Shown piece by piece: positions 23,843 to 32,632 of a stretch of DNA of 64,000 nt. The notes beneath the pieces were generated by a model. It did no database searches. It worked only from the letters and a program-made list of their open reading frames with translations, and was not told the origin of the DNA. Made by a program: the position numbers and the translations under genes. The stretch is from Streptomyces griseoaurantiacus (lineage in GTDB: Bacteria; Actinomycetota; Actinomycetes; Streptomycetales; Streptomycetaceae). The DNA is taken from NCBI GenBank assembly GCA_014656015.1, contig BNBP01000028.1, forward strand, positions 18,125-82,124. The letters run 5' to 3'. Position 1 is the stretch's first letter, and every line of letters starts with the position of its first letter.

Positions 23843-24727
23843 ATGAGTGAGACTGAAGAAGCACATGCCGCACGGGTCTGGTTCGTCACCGGTTCGTCCC
23901 GCGGGCTCGGCCGCGCCCTGGTGACCGCGGCCCTCGCCGCAGGCGATCTCGTCGTCGCCACCGCCCGCCGCCCCGACGCGCTCGCCAAGGAACTGCGGAG
24001 CCACGGCGACCGCGCGCTGGTCCTGCCGCTCGACGTCACCGACGCCGACGCGGCCCGGAAGGCGGTCGACGCCGCGCTCGACCGCTTCGGCCGCATCGAC
24101 GTGCTGGTGAACAACGCCGGATACGCCAACGTGTCACCGGTGGAGACGGCGGACGACGACGACTTCCGCGCCCAGTTCGAGACGAACTTCTGGGGCGTCT
24201 ACCACGTGACCAAGGCGGCACTGCCCGCTATGCGCCGGCAGGGATCGGGCACCGTGGTCCAGTTCAGCTCGGTGGGCGGACGCGTCGGCGGGTCCCCGGG
24301 CATCGCCTCCTATCAGGCGGCCAAGTTCGCGGTCGACGGATTCACCCGGTCCCTGGCCGCGGAGACCGCGCCCTTCGGGGTGCGGTTCATGGTGGTCGAG
24401 CCGAGCGGCTTCGCCACCGACTGGGCGGGCTCGTCCATGACCGTCCATGCGATCCCGGAGGCCTACGACGAGACGGTCGGCGCGATGAACCGGCGGGTGC
24501 GCCAGAGCGCGGTGGGTGCCGCGGGCGACCCGGAGCGGGCCGCCGACATCGTCGTGCGTACGGTGCGGCGTGGCGAGGTTCCGAGCCATCTGCTGCTCGG
24601 GGTCAACGCGGTGACCATGGCGCTCGAGTACTCCCGCGGTCAGGTGGCCGAGGCGAGTGCCTGGGAGGCGGTGAGCCGCTCGGCCGACTTCGCGGAGCCG
24701 TTCCCCGTGGAGCTGCCGCCGGCGTAG
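23843..24727 (+). CDS. Short-chain dehydrogenase/reductase (SDR)
   Basis: A 294-residue classical SDR. FVTGSSRGLGRAL (about 14-26) is the TGxxxGxG cofactor loop with a following Arg that favours NADP. NNAG, an active-site Ser (QFSSVGG) and the YQAAK motif (YxxxK) complete the catalytic set. DAD...PLDVTD gives the second cofactor motif. Length and sequence resemble oxidoreductases acting on small carbonyls. No Shine-Dalgarno is visible before ATG 23843, and the promoter ends at the start, so translation is probably leaderless. Regulated by the divergent TetR. Confidence 0.88.
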   Translation: MSETEEAHAARVWFVTGSSRGLGRALVTAALAAGDLVVATARRPDALAKELRSHGDRALVLPLDVTDADAARKAVDAALDRFGRIDVLVNNAGYANVSPVETADDDDFRAQFETNFWGVYHVTKAALPAMRRQGSGTVVQFSSVGGRVGGSPGIASYQAAKFAVDGFTRSLAAETAPFGVRFMVVEPSGFATDWAGSSMTVHAIPEAYDETVGAMNRRVRQSAVGAAGDPERAADIVVRTVRRGEVPSHLLLGVNAVTMALEYSRGQVAEASAWEAVSRSADFAEPFPVELPPA

Positions 24728-24871
24728 GGCGGGCCCGGGGAGGGGGGCGAGCTGTCCGCGGGAGGCCGGCACCCTCCCGCGACGCGAAGGGGCGCTCCCC
24801 GGCCTCCCGCTCCCGTGTCTCCGACCCCTTGACGTAGCGACCTGCGGGACCGAAGAATTCAGGCCACCCCT

Positions 24872-24883
24872 GACAACGTTGTC
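24872..24883. promoter_or_regulatory. LacI-type operator GACAACGTTGTC
   Basis: A perfect 12-bp palindrome with a central CG, 20 bp upstream of the chosen GTG start of the discoidin-domain protein and just before its ribosome-binding site. Typical of LacI/GalR-family control of secreted sugar-acting enzymes. No LacI gene adjoins it. Confidence 0.6.
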
Positions 24884-24902
24884 CGACCGAGAGGTGCCGC
24901 AC

Positions 24903-27900
24903 GTGCTGCCGAGATCCCCGATCGACCGCCGTCGCTTCGTCCAACTCCTCGGCGCCACCGGCGCGCTCGCCTCGCTGCCGCTGACCCTCGGCAGCGGCGA
25001 GGCTCGGGCTCAGGGGCGGAAGCAGGGCCACACGGAGTCGGCCCCGGTGGCGGACATCTATCACCGCGTCCTGCTGAACCACACCCGCTGGACGGAGACC
25101 CAGTGGGACGCGGCCCGCGGCTACTACACGGACAAGGACTTCGGCTTCGCCGTCGTGCTCGGCCATGCGGTCCTGCTCACACGCGGCGGCTACGACGCCG
25201 ACCGAGCGGGGATCGACAAGCAGGTCCTGAAGGCCCGCACCATAGCCACCATCAAGCACTTCGCCGCGTCCAACAGGCTGACGGGGGGCACCCAATGGGG
25301 CCGGACGCTGTTCTTCGACACCACGTTCCAGCTGTACTTCGTACTCGCGGCGCGATTGCTGTGGGACGACCTCGACGAGACCACGCGCGCCCATGTGGAC
25401 ACCATCGCCCGCGAACAGGCCGCGTACACCACCGCGTTGGGCACCGGCAACGACCCCGCATCGGGCAGCTGGACGCCTCGGGGGCTGCTCGGCGGTCACG
25501 AAGGGGACACCAAGCTCGAGGAGATGGGTGTCTACGCGCAGTCCCTGGCCCCGGGACTGGCGTGGGCCGCCGACGACCCGCGGCACGGCGACTGGACCGC
25601 GGCATTCGGTGCGTGGTCGCGCAACGAGACCGGACTGCCCCAGGCGGATCTGGTGAACCCGGCGCGCGTGGACGGAGCCCCCGTCTCCGACAACACCGCC
25701 CGCAACCTGTACGACACCTTCATCGTCGAGAACCACGGCTCGTTCGGACCGCACTACCAGGAGGAACTGTGGCGCACGTCCGGCCGTAACGCCGCCCACT
25801 TCATCGCCGCCGGCCGGGCGATGCCGCAGGTGCTCACCAACCAGCCGAACGCCGACCAGCTCTGGAGCACCCTCCTCGGCGTGATGAGCGACGCCGGTGA
25901 GCCGTTGATGCCCATGGTCAACGACCGTGAGCACCTCTACGGCCGTGACGTCATCCCGCTCGCGTTCCTCGCCCAGGTGCTGGGGGACAGGGCGGCCGCA
26001 CGGGCGGAAGCCGCGCTGGCGGAGCGACTGGAGGCTTACCAGAGCTACCCGCCCGAATACAGGATCGCCAAGTTCTCGGGTGAGCCGAAGTACGAGCCGG
26101 AGGCGCGCGCGGAACTCGCCATCAGCTGTCTCCTGCATCAGTGGGCGCACGACCGGGGCCGCACGGTCCGCCCCCTCACCTCGGACGAGCTGTTCGAACG
26201 CGCCGCGGGGGTCACCGACTTCGGCCCCGGCCCCGGCCTGGTGTCGCACCAGACGCCCGCGGCGTGGGCGGGCGCGGTGACCAAGCCCGGCTTCGTGAAG
26301 TTCGCCTGGCAACCGGGCCACGACGACTGGCTGTTCAAGCTCAGCGGCGCCACGGCGATGTTCCTGCCGGCGACGTCCCTGAAGGCGACGCGACGCCAGG
26401 TGCGGACGTACCACAGGAGCCGGGACGGGTTCGACGGCAGCGCCACGATGCTGCAGGTGGGACCCGGATACGCGGGATTCACCACGCTTCCCACCGGTGC
26501 CGTCGTCTACGCGACGTCGGGCGTCGCGGCGGGGGAGGGGCACCTGGAGATCCACAACCTGACCATGCCGGGTGTGCCAGGCCTGACCGGGGCGCGGACC
26601 TACCGTTTCGCCGAGGGCAGCGCCACCGTGGCCTCCTCCGACTCCAAGCCCGCCCCGTCGGCCGGGCGCGTCGACGAGGTGACGTTCGCGCGCACCGAGG
26701 TACGGCATGTGCGCATGCTCGGCCTGCGTCCCGACCCGGCCTACGGATACTCGCTCTTCGCGCTCGAGGCGCGCGACGGGGCGGACGGCGCCGATCTGGC
26801 CCGGAGCGGCACGGCCACCGCCTCCTCCTACGACACCGGCAAGGAGCCGGCACTGGCGGTGGACGGCAGCACCACCACCCGGTGGGCCGTCTCACGGGCG
26901 GACCGCCCCCGCGCGGACAGCTGGCTCGCCGTCGACCTGGGGGCTCCGCACGCGGTGGACCGGGTCACCCTGCGCTGGGAGGCCGCCGCCGGGCGCGCCT
27001 ACACGGTGCAGGGGTCGGCGGACGGACTCCGGTGGAAGGACCTCGCGTCCTGGCCGGTGCCCGACGTCACCAGCCGGGGCGGGTGGCTGGACGTCGACGG
27101 CCGCGCGGGCCTCGTGGTGCGCGGCTCCGGCTCTCCCCTGACGGTCCACCAGGACGAGATCATCCTGGCCGACGGCCCGGCCGCACCCCTCGTGGTCGAG
27201 GGACTCCCCGGTGCCTCCTCCCGTACGCTGCGCGAGCGGGCCGCGGCACCCACGCCACGCGCGGACGCCGAAGCCGTCCGCGCGACGCTCACCGACGACC
27301 ACCTCAGCCTGTTCAACCTGTCGGACGAGCCCGTCACCACGCGCGTCGACGTACCGCAGACGGGAACCGGGAGGCTGCTCTTCGAGGGAAGCCAGACCCT
27401 CACCGACGCTGGGACCGCCTACGACGCCGCACTCGACGCGGCCGACGCCCGGCTGCTGCCGCCACGACTGACCCTGCGTCCCCTCGACGGCCGCCGGCTG
27501 CCGACGGGCCTGCGGGCGCGGGTGATCGACGCCGCGTCGGTCGAGCTCACGGGACCGGCCTGTCGCGTGCGGGTGACCGCCCAGGGCCGCAGCGAGGTGG
27601 CCGTGGTCCGCCCCGGCCGCCCCACGACGGTCACCCTGAAGCGGGCGACCGCCTACCCTCTGCGCGATCTGGCACTGGGCCGCACGGTGTTCCCGACCAG
27701 CCCGCTGCCGACGGGCATGTCGGACCCCTCCGCGGCTGTCGACGGGGATCCGGCGACGGCGTGGACGCCCGGTCCGAACGGCCGTCTGGTCGTCGACCTC
27801 GGCGCCCAGGTCCGTGTTCGTGACATCCGGACGGACTGGACGAACGGCCGTGTGCCCGCACTGCACGCCGAGTTCAGCGGTGACGGCCTCACCTACACCC

Positions 27901-28031
27901 CGGCAGGCCGGCTCACGGGCCGCGCCCGCACCCGGCACCTCGGCACGGACATCACCGCCCGCTACGTGGCCCTGGCCACCGACGCGGGGCACGAGAGCGG
28001 AGCCCGCCTGGTCCACCTCTCCCTGCGGTGA
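24903..28031 (+). CDS. Secreted protein with two discoidin (F5/8C) domains, catalytic part unidentified
   Basis: GTG 24903 is preferred because GAGAGG lies 8 nt upstream and it yields a clean TAT signal, MLPRSPIDRRRFVQLLGATG; earlier TTG/GTG codons are alternatives. The 1042-residue product has an alpha-helical region (about 45-430; WDAARGYYTDKDFGFAVVLG, IVENHGSFGPHYQEELWRTS) resembling toroid folds of polysaccharide lyases and some glycosidases. A beta-rich section follows (about 440-630), then a discoidin/CBM32 domain (about 633-742, ASSYDTGKEPALAVDGS), a beta linker, and a second discoidin domain (about 920-1042, SDPSAAVDGDPATAW). I cannot name its enzyme family. The carbohydrate-binding domains and LacI-type operator suggest action on an extracellular polysaccharide. 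It stands alone, with a terminator hairpin 100 bp downstream. Confidence 0.7.
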   Translation: MLPRSPIDRRRFVQLLGATGALASLPLTLGSGEARAQGRKQGHTESAPVADIYHRVLLNHTRWTETQWDAARGYYTDKDFGFAVVLGHAVLLTRGGYDADRAGIDKQVLKARTIATIKHFAASNRLTGGTQWGRTLFFDTTFQLYFVLAARLLWDDLDETTRAHVDTIAREQAAYTTALGTGNDPASGSWTPRGLLGGHEGDTKLEEMGVYAQSLAPGLAWAADDPRHGDWTAAFGAWSRNETGLPQADLVNPARVDGAPVSDNTARNLYDTFIVENHGSFGPHYQEELWRTSGRNAAHFIAAGRAMPQVLTNQPNADQLWSTLLGVMSDAGEPLMPMVNDREHLYGRDVIPLAFLAQVLGDRAAARAEAALAERLEAYQSYPPEYRIAKFSGEPKYEPEARAELAISCLLHQWAHDRGRTVRPLTSDELFERAAGVTDFGPGPGLVSHQTPAAWAGAVTKPGFVKFAWQPGHDDWLFKLSGATAMFLPATSLKATRRQVRTYHRSRDGFDGSATMLQVGPGYAGFTTLPTGAVVYATSGVAAGEGHLEIHNLTMPGVPGLTGARTYRFAEGSATVASSDSKPAPSAGRVDEVTFARTEVRHVRMLGLRPDPAYGYSLFALEARDGADGADLARSGTATASSYDTGKEPALAVDGSTTTRWAVSRADRPRADSWLAVDLGAPHAVDRVTLRWEAAAGRAYTVQGSADGLRWKDLASWPVPDVTSRGGWLDVDGRAGLVVRGSGSPLTVHQDEIILADGPAAPLVVEGLPGASSRTLRERAAAPTPRADAEAVRATLTDDHLSLFNLSDEPVTTRVDVPQTGTGRLLFEGSQTLTDAGTAYDAALDAADARLLPPRLTLRPLDGRRLPTGLRARVIDAASVELTGPACRVRVTAQGRSEVAVVRPGRPTTVTLKRATAYPLRDLALGRTVFPTSPLPTGMSDPSAAVDGDPATAWTPGPNGRLVVDLGAQVRVRDIRTDWTNGRVPALHAEFSGDGLTYTPAGRLTGRARTRHLGTDITARYVALATDAGHESGARLVHLSLR

Positions 28032-28129
28032 CGCCGGGCCGCTGACAGGCCGGTCGTTCCCTCTGACGCCGCGCGGTTCTCCCCTCCACCGGCACCGGTT
28101 CCCACCGAGGGGAGACCCGGCCGTCGATC

Positions 28130-28154
28130 GGGCGGGGGCTGTGGGCCCCCGCCC
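28130..28154. terminator. Strong GC hairpin between convergent genes
   Basis: GGGCGGGGGC (28130-28139) pairs perfectly with GCCCCCGCCC (28145-28154) around a 5-nt loop. It lies between the discoidin-protein stop and the convergent dioxygenase stop and can serve both strands. Confidence 0.65.
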
Positions 28155-28214
28155 GGCGGTGGGTCTGCGAACGGTGAGGTCAGGAACCGTGAGGGCGCGG
28201 GGGTGACGCTCCGT

Positions 28215-29066
28215 TCACCGTGTGCTCTCGGCGCTGTCGCCCTCCGTTCCCGACGACCAGTGCGGCCAACGCGGCTCCTCGCCCTCCGGCTTGTCGCCCA
28301 GGACCGTCACCCGCCAGCCGACGCGGCGGCCCGTGTAGTCGTTGACCGCGTAGTGCTGGGTGGCCCGGTTGTCCCACATCGCGAGCGCGCCCGGCCGCCA
28401 GTGGTAGCGGCACACCCGCTGCGGGCTCTCGGAGAGTTCGAACAGGTATCGCAGCAACGCGTCGCTCTCCCCGGGCGCCAGTTGCGCGATGCGCCGGGTG
28501 AACAGCCGGTTGACGTACAGGGACCGGCGGCCGGTCTCCGGGTGCGTGCGGACCACCGGATGCTCCGCCTCACCGCGGAACGGCATGGACGGGTGCTCGA
28601 AGACGTGCACCGCGGTGAGCCCGTCGAGCATCTCCCGCAGAGGCGCGGAGACCGCCTCGTAGGCCAGGTACTGGTTGCTCCACATCGTGTCCCCGCCGGC
28701 CGGCGGAGACTCGACGAGTTGGAGCACCGACGCCAACGGTGGAGAGGGCGAGAATGTCACGTCGGTGTGCCAGACGTCGGCCTTCGCACCCTGCTCCGAG
28801 TCGAGCACCACGAGTTCCTCGTGTCCGGGCAGCTTGGGCAGGAAGGGGTGCACCTCCAGTTCGCCGAACCAGCGGCCGAACTCCTTGTGCGCCTCGGGAG
28901 CCAGGCCCGCCGCGTCCGGGAAGAACAACACCAGGTGCTCCAGCAGCAGGTCGCGCACGGCCTCGAAATCCGCCTCCGTCATCCGGTCGAGCGGCACCCC
29001 GCGCACCTCGGCGCCGAGCGCGCCGGACATCGGGCGGACCTCGAACCGGGTCCCGTCGTTCGTCAT
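28215..29066 (-). CDS. TauD/TfdA-family Fe(II)/2-oxoglutarate dioxygenase
   Basis: A 283-residue non-haem iron dioxygenase. The metal triad is visible: His100 and Asp102 in VWHTDVTF, and His238 in RATQHYAVNDY. A C-terminal RRVGWRVT arginine would bind 2-oxoglutarate. ATG 29066 follows GGGGAAGG; in-frame GTG codons 3 and more bases upstream are possible. Family members hydroxylate, desaturate or oxidatively decarboxylate small acids or terpenoids. It is the last gene of the terpenoid operon, 41 bp after the FAD monooxygenase, so a late oxidation of the prenylated product is the best inference. Confidence 0.85.
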   Translation of the reverse strand: MTNDGTRFEVRPMSGALGAEVRGVPLDRMTEADFEAVRDLLLEHLVLFFPDAAGLAPEAHKEFGRWFGELEVHPFLPKLPGHEELVVLDSEQGAKADVWHTDVTFSPSPPLASVLQLVESPPAGGDTMWSNQYLAYEAVSAPLREMLDGLTAVHVFEHPSMPFRGEAEHPVVRTHPETGRRSLYVNRLFTRRIAQLAPGESDALLRYLFELSESPQRVCRYHWRPGALAMWDNRATQHYAVNDYTGRRVGWRVTVLGDKPEGEEPRWPHWSSGTEGDSAESTR

Positions 29067-29107
29067 CACCACATCACCTTCCCCTGGTCTCCTGGCTTCC
29101 TTGTCCG

Positions 29108-30370
29108 CTACGCCCACACCGGCTGCTGCCGGGCCCTCGGGTCCGGCAGCAGCCCGATCTGATGCAGCCGGTCCAGAGGGGTCAGCGGATGCGCCCCGAG
29201 CCCGGCCATGTTGTGCATGACCGTGTAGCGGATCCGGTCGTTGGCGCCCGTGTACCGCAGGGCACGCCGACCCAACAGCCGGCCCGTCCACGACAGGTCG
29301 GTCACCATCCGCGCGGCGTTGTGACTGGTCCGCCCCACCTGTACGAGATCGGCGTGGCGCGCACGCCCGTACGCGTGCAGTGCCCGGTCCACGGACGCGG
29401 CCGTCAGGTCGCCGCACTCCCGCAGCACCTCGGCCAGACGGTCGGCGTCGGCGACGGCGCTGTTCATGCCCTGCGCCGCCATCGGATGCACGACGTGCCC
29501 GCAGTCACCGACCAGCGCCAGGCCCGGCACGGTCAGCCGGGGCGCCAGTGCCCGGACCACCGGCAGGGTCTGACGCCGCGGCAGGGCCTCGTGGATCGCG
29601 TCCTCCAACGGGGCCAGCGCCGGGGTGTCCCGGACCAGCGCGGCGGCCCAGCGGTCCAGCTCACCCGGCCCCGCCCCACGCAGTTCCCCGGGCCCCGCCT
29701 GCGCGTACAGCCGGATCCGGCCCCCCGGAAGCGGGTAGCGCAGTCGCAGCCCGCGCGCGGTGACGTACGCCGAGAAGTCGGCCTCGACCTCCGGCGCGCC
29801 GGTCAGCTCCATCGCGACCAGCCGGTGCGGGTACTCCCGCCGGTCCAGGTCGATCCCGGCCGCCCGCCGCAGCCGGGAGGAGATCCCGTCGGCCGCCACG
29901 ACCAGCGCCGCCGACACGGTGCGCCGCGCGCCGTCCTCGGTCAGAGTCACTCCCGTGACCCGGCCGTCGCGGGACCGGGCCGGCTCGTCCGCGAGCACGC
30001 CGCGGCGCAGCTCGACGGAGGGCGGCAACGCCTCGGTGAACGCGCGCAGGATGGCCGGGTAGTCGTGCGCGAGCAGCCAGTTCCCGTCGACGGGCAGCCG
30101 CCGGTAGTCCAGCGCCATCCGCGCGGTGCCGTCCCGGTCGCGGGCGACGAGCCTGTCCAGGCGCAGCGCACCCGCCCGCTCCAGCAGGCCGGACACGCCC
30201 CACTCGCGCAGCACCCGCAGCGCACCGGGCTGGAAGACCTCGCCCTTCGCCACCGGCCGGGGCCGGGGCTGCTTCTCCAGCAGCAGCACGCGCAGGCCCA
30301 GCCGGCCGAGCGCGCAGGCCGCGGCCAGGCCGCCGACGCCCGCGCCGCACACCACCACATCCACGTTCAT
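29108..30370 (-). CDS. FAD-dependent monooxygenase/epoxidase of terpenoid cluster
   Basis: A 420-residue group A flavoprotein. VVVCGAGVGGLAAACALGR at residues 5-23 is the FAD site, followed by LVVAADGISSRLRRAAG (DG motif) and ALVGDCGHVVHPMAAQGMN (GD motif near 290). Its size and lack of a thioredoxin-like tail resemble the squalene-epoxidase-like enzymes that epoxidise terminal prenyl double bonds before cyclisation in bacterial meroterpenoid pathways, though ring hydroxylation is also possible. ATG 30370 is chosen; extension upstream is Arg/Pro-rich noise. It lies 232 bp after the UbiA gene, a gap without a credible gene. Confidence 0.82.
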   Translation of the reverse strand: MNVDVVVCGAGVGGLAAACALGRLGLRVLLLEKQPRPRPVAKGEVFQPGALRVLREWGVSGLLERAGALRLDRLVARDRDGTARMALDYRRLPVDGNWLLAHDYPAILRAFTEALPPSVELRRGVLADEPARSRDGRVTGVTLTEDGARRTVSAALVVAADGISSRLRRAAGIDLDRREYPHRLVAMELTGAPEVEADFSAYVTARGLRLRYPLPGGRIRLYAQAGPGELRGAGPGELDRWAAALVRDTPALAPLEDAIHEALPRRQTLPVVRALAPRLTVPGLALVGDCGHVVHPMAAQGMNSAVADADRLAEVLRECGDLTAASVDRALHAYGRARHADLVQVGRTSHNAARMVTDLSWTGRLLGRRALRYTGANDRIRYTVMHNMAGLGAHPLTPLDRLHQIGLLPDPRARQQPVWA

Positions 30371-30602
30371 CGGGTGTTCTCCTGCCGGTAGCGGGCCGGC
30401 GCCCGCGGCGCGAGACCCTGGGTGAGCGGGAGCGGCCGCATGTGACAGCGCGACGCGTGCCGTACGCCCGCGCCGACCGTCCCGGCCGGCCGTCCCCGTA
30501 CGCCGGCCGGACCGCCGGGAGTCACCGTACGCCGGGCGGCAGCCTCCGCGGAGGCACGCCGGCCGCGGGCGGGGCGGCCCACGCGTACGAGCAGGGAACT
30601 TC

Positions 30603-31604
30603 TCACGCCGAGGGATCCTTTCCGAAGAGGGGAGCCGGGGCGGGCGGGAACTCGTGGCCCGCACGCATCAGCTTCTGGGTGACCAGGGAGAACAGCAGGA
30701 CCGGCAGCAGCACGACGGTGGCCGTCACCACCCCCCGGGCGCCGGCGAGGACGGCGGCGGCCAGCACCAGCCGCTCCGCCACCAGCACCTCGTGCGCGCG
30801 CAGCGCGGACCGGGCGTCGATCACCGGACCCGAGCGCAGCAGCGGGACGAACGCGGCCGCACCGCAGCCCGCGGCCACGACGAGCAGCGCCACCTGCCCG
30901 GCCGCGTCGCGCGGCGCCCATCCGGCGGCCGAGGCGACCAGCGCCAGTCCGCCCGCGTACAGGGCGAACGCCAGCCGGACCGCGCGCCGCACGCCGTGCC
31001 GCACCGGCACCGACCGGTACCCGCCCTCCCGGTCGCCGTCCACGTCCCGTACGGTGCCGACCAGGTTCGACGCCGTGTCGTGCAGCAGGAGCCCGGCCGC
31101 CACCGGCAGCAGCGACCAGGGCGGTGCGGGACGCGCGATCATCGCGCCGATCACGACCGCGAGGGCGGTCAGCGCGCCCCGGGACACGTTCCCGGACAGG
31201 CCGCGCTTCTTGAAGACCCGGCTGTAGCCGACGACGCCGGCCATCGCGATCAGGAACAGCGGCAGGACGGCCCAGTTGGCGGCCACCACCAGGACGGCGC
31301 TGGCCGTCGCGCACAGCACCCCGCCCACCAGCGCCGCGTCCGCCGACAGACGTCCGGAGGGAATCGGCCGCTGCGGCTTGGCGATCGCGTCCAGCCCCCG
31401 GTCGAACCAGTCACCCAGGTAGTGCCCGGACAGCCAGCCCAGTGCCGCCGCGCCCGCGGCGACGGCCGGCCGCCGCACACCGGCGTCCGCGGCCCAGGCG
31501 GCGCCGGCCAGTCCGAGCAGGGCGGGATAGCTGGTCGTGTACGGACGCCAGGTCTGCACATGGGCCAGGACGGTCGTCCGGCCGCGTGTCCACCGGCCCG
31601 CCAT
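30603..31604 (-). CDS. UbiA-family membrane prenyltransferase
   Basis: A 333-residue protein with about eight to nine hydrophobic helices. The first Asp-rich motif is GDWFDRGLD (Asp65, Asp68, Asp72), the second is RDVDGDREGG (Asp187, Asp191); both bind Mg2+-diphosphate in UbiA enzymes. It would transfer a polyprenyl group to an acceptor, or, as in some terpene pathways, cyclise the chain. It starts 2 bp after the polyprenyl synthase stop, so the two are coupled and the synthase supplies the donor. The Asn of the usual NDxxD is replaced by Gly (GDWFD). Confidence 0.88.
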   Translation of the reverse strand: MAGRWTRGRTTVLAHVQTWRPYTTSYPALLGLAGAAWAADAGVRRPAVAAGAAALGWLSGHYLGDWFDRGLDAIAKPQRPIPSGRLSADAALVGGVLCATASAVLVVAANWAVLPLFLIAMAGVVGYSRVFKKRGLSGNVSRGALTALAVVIGAMIARPAPPWSLLPVAAGLLLHDTASNLVGTVRDVDGDREGGYRSVPVRHGVRRAVRLAFALYAGGLALVASAAGWAPRDAAGQVALLVVAAGCGAAAFVPLLRSGPVIDARSALRAHEVLVAERLVLAAAVLAGARGVVTATVVLLPVLLFSLVTQKLMRAGHEFPPAPAPLFGKDPSA

Positions 31605-31606
31605 CG

Positions 31607-32632
31607 CTAGCGGTCCCGGTGCACGGTCAGGTCCGCGATCGCCGAGAGAAGCCCGTGCGCGTCACCGGAGGGCAGCGGGGCCAGCGCCGCCCTCGCCCGC
31701 GCGATCTCGGCGTACGCCCGGTCCCGGGCGAGGTCGAGGGCGCCGGTCGCGAGGAGCACCTCGCGCAGCACGGCGAAGGTGCGCTCCGGGGTGAAATCGC
31801 CGCCGAGGGCCTGCTCCAGACGGTGCCGGTCCTCCGGTCCCGCGGCCTCATGCGCCAGCAGCACCGGGAAGGTGGGGCGCAGGTTGGCGGCGTCGCTCGT
31901 GCCGGGCTTGCCGGTGACGGCCGGGTCCGCGAGATACGGCAAGAGGTCGTCGTACATCTGGAAGGCGAGTCCCAGGTGACCGGCGAAGACGGTGACCGCC
32001 TCGGTCTCCTCGGGCGAGCCGCCGCTGAGCAGCGCACCGGCCCGGCAGGCGGCCCGCAGCAGGGCCCCGGTCTTCAGCGAGGCCATCTCCCGGTAGGCCT
32101 CCAGACCACCCGCGCCGGGCCACGCGGCGGCCAGCTCCGCCTCCTGGACCTGCCCCCGGCACAAGTCCTCGCCGGCCTCCGCGAGCACCCGGACCGCGGC
32201 CAGCACGGCAGTGTCCGGCACCCCGAGCGCGACGCACTCGGCGACCGCCGAGAACACCCGGAACAGCAGCGCGTCCCCGGTGGCGATGGCGTCCGGCACG
32301 CCGTACAGCGCGTGCACGGAACTCTGGCCCCGCCGCAGGTCGTCACCGTCGATGACGTCGTCGTGGATCAATGAGGCGACGTGCAGGTATTCCACGGCCA
32401 GTGCCGCCGGCACCACCTCGCTGCGCGATCCGCCGGTCGCCTCGGCGGAGGCCACCAGCAGCAGCGGTCGCAGCAGCTTGCCGGGGGCCAGCAGCGCGTA
32501 GCGGGCGATCTCGTGCATCCGGTCCCCGCCGGCCGGCCAGCGGAGGTCGAGCTCCCGGCGCAGCTCCCTGGCCGCGGGGGACAGCGTGACCTCCCGCACC
32601 GCCGTCCGCGCCGCCACGGCCTCGGCGGTCAT
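31607..32632 (-). CDS. Polyprenyl (probably geranylgeranyl) diphosphate synthase
   Basis: A 341-residue trans-prenyl synthase. The first aspartate-rich motif is DDVID (Asp91, Asp92, Asp95) in LIHDDVIDGDDLRRG. The second is FQMYDDLLPYLADP, the DDLL-x3-DP form seen in Streptomyces GGPP synthases, followed by TGKPGTSD. The residue five positions before the first motif is Ala, which does not limit the chain to C15, so C20 is likely but not proven. The start codon overlaps the aminotransferase stop (ATGA). It provides the isoprenoid donor for the UbiA enzyme. Confidence 0.88.
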   Translation of the reverse strand: MTAEAVAARTAVREVTLSPAARELRRELDLRWPAGGDRMHEIARYALLAPGKLLRPLLLVASAEATGGSRSEVVPAALAVEYLHVASLIHDDVIDGDDLRRGQSSVHALYGVPDAIATGDALLFRVFSAVAECVALGVPDTAVLAAVRVLAEAGEDLCRGQVQEAELAAAWPGAGGLEAYREMASLKTGALLRAACRAGALLSGGSPEETEAVTVFAGHLGLAFQMYDDLLPYLADPAVTGKPGTSDAANLRPTFPVLLAHEAAGPEDRHRLEQALGGDFTPERTFAVLREVLLATGALDLARDRAYAEIARARAALAPLPSGDAHGLLSAIADLTVHRDR

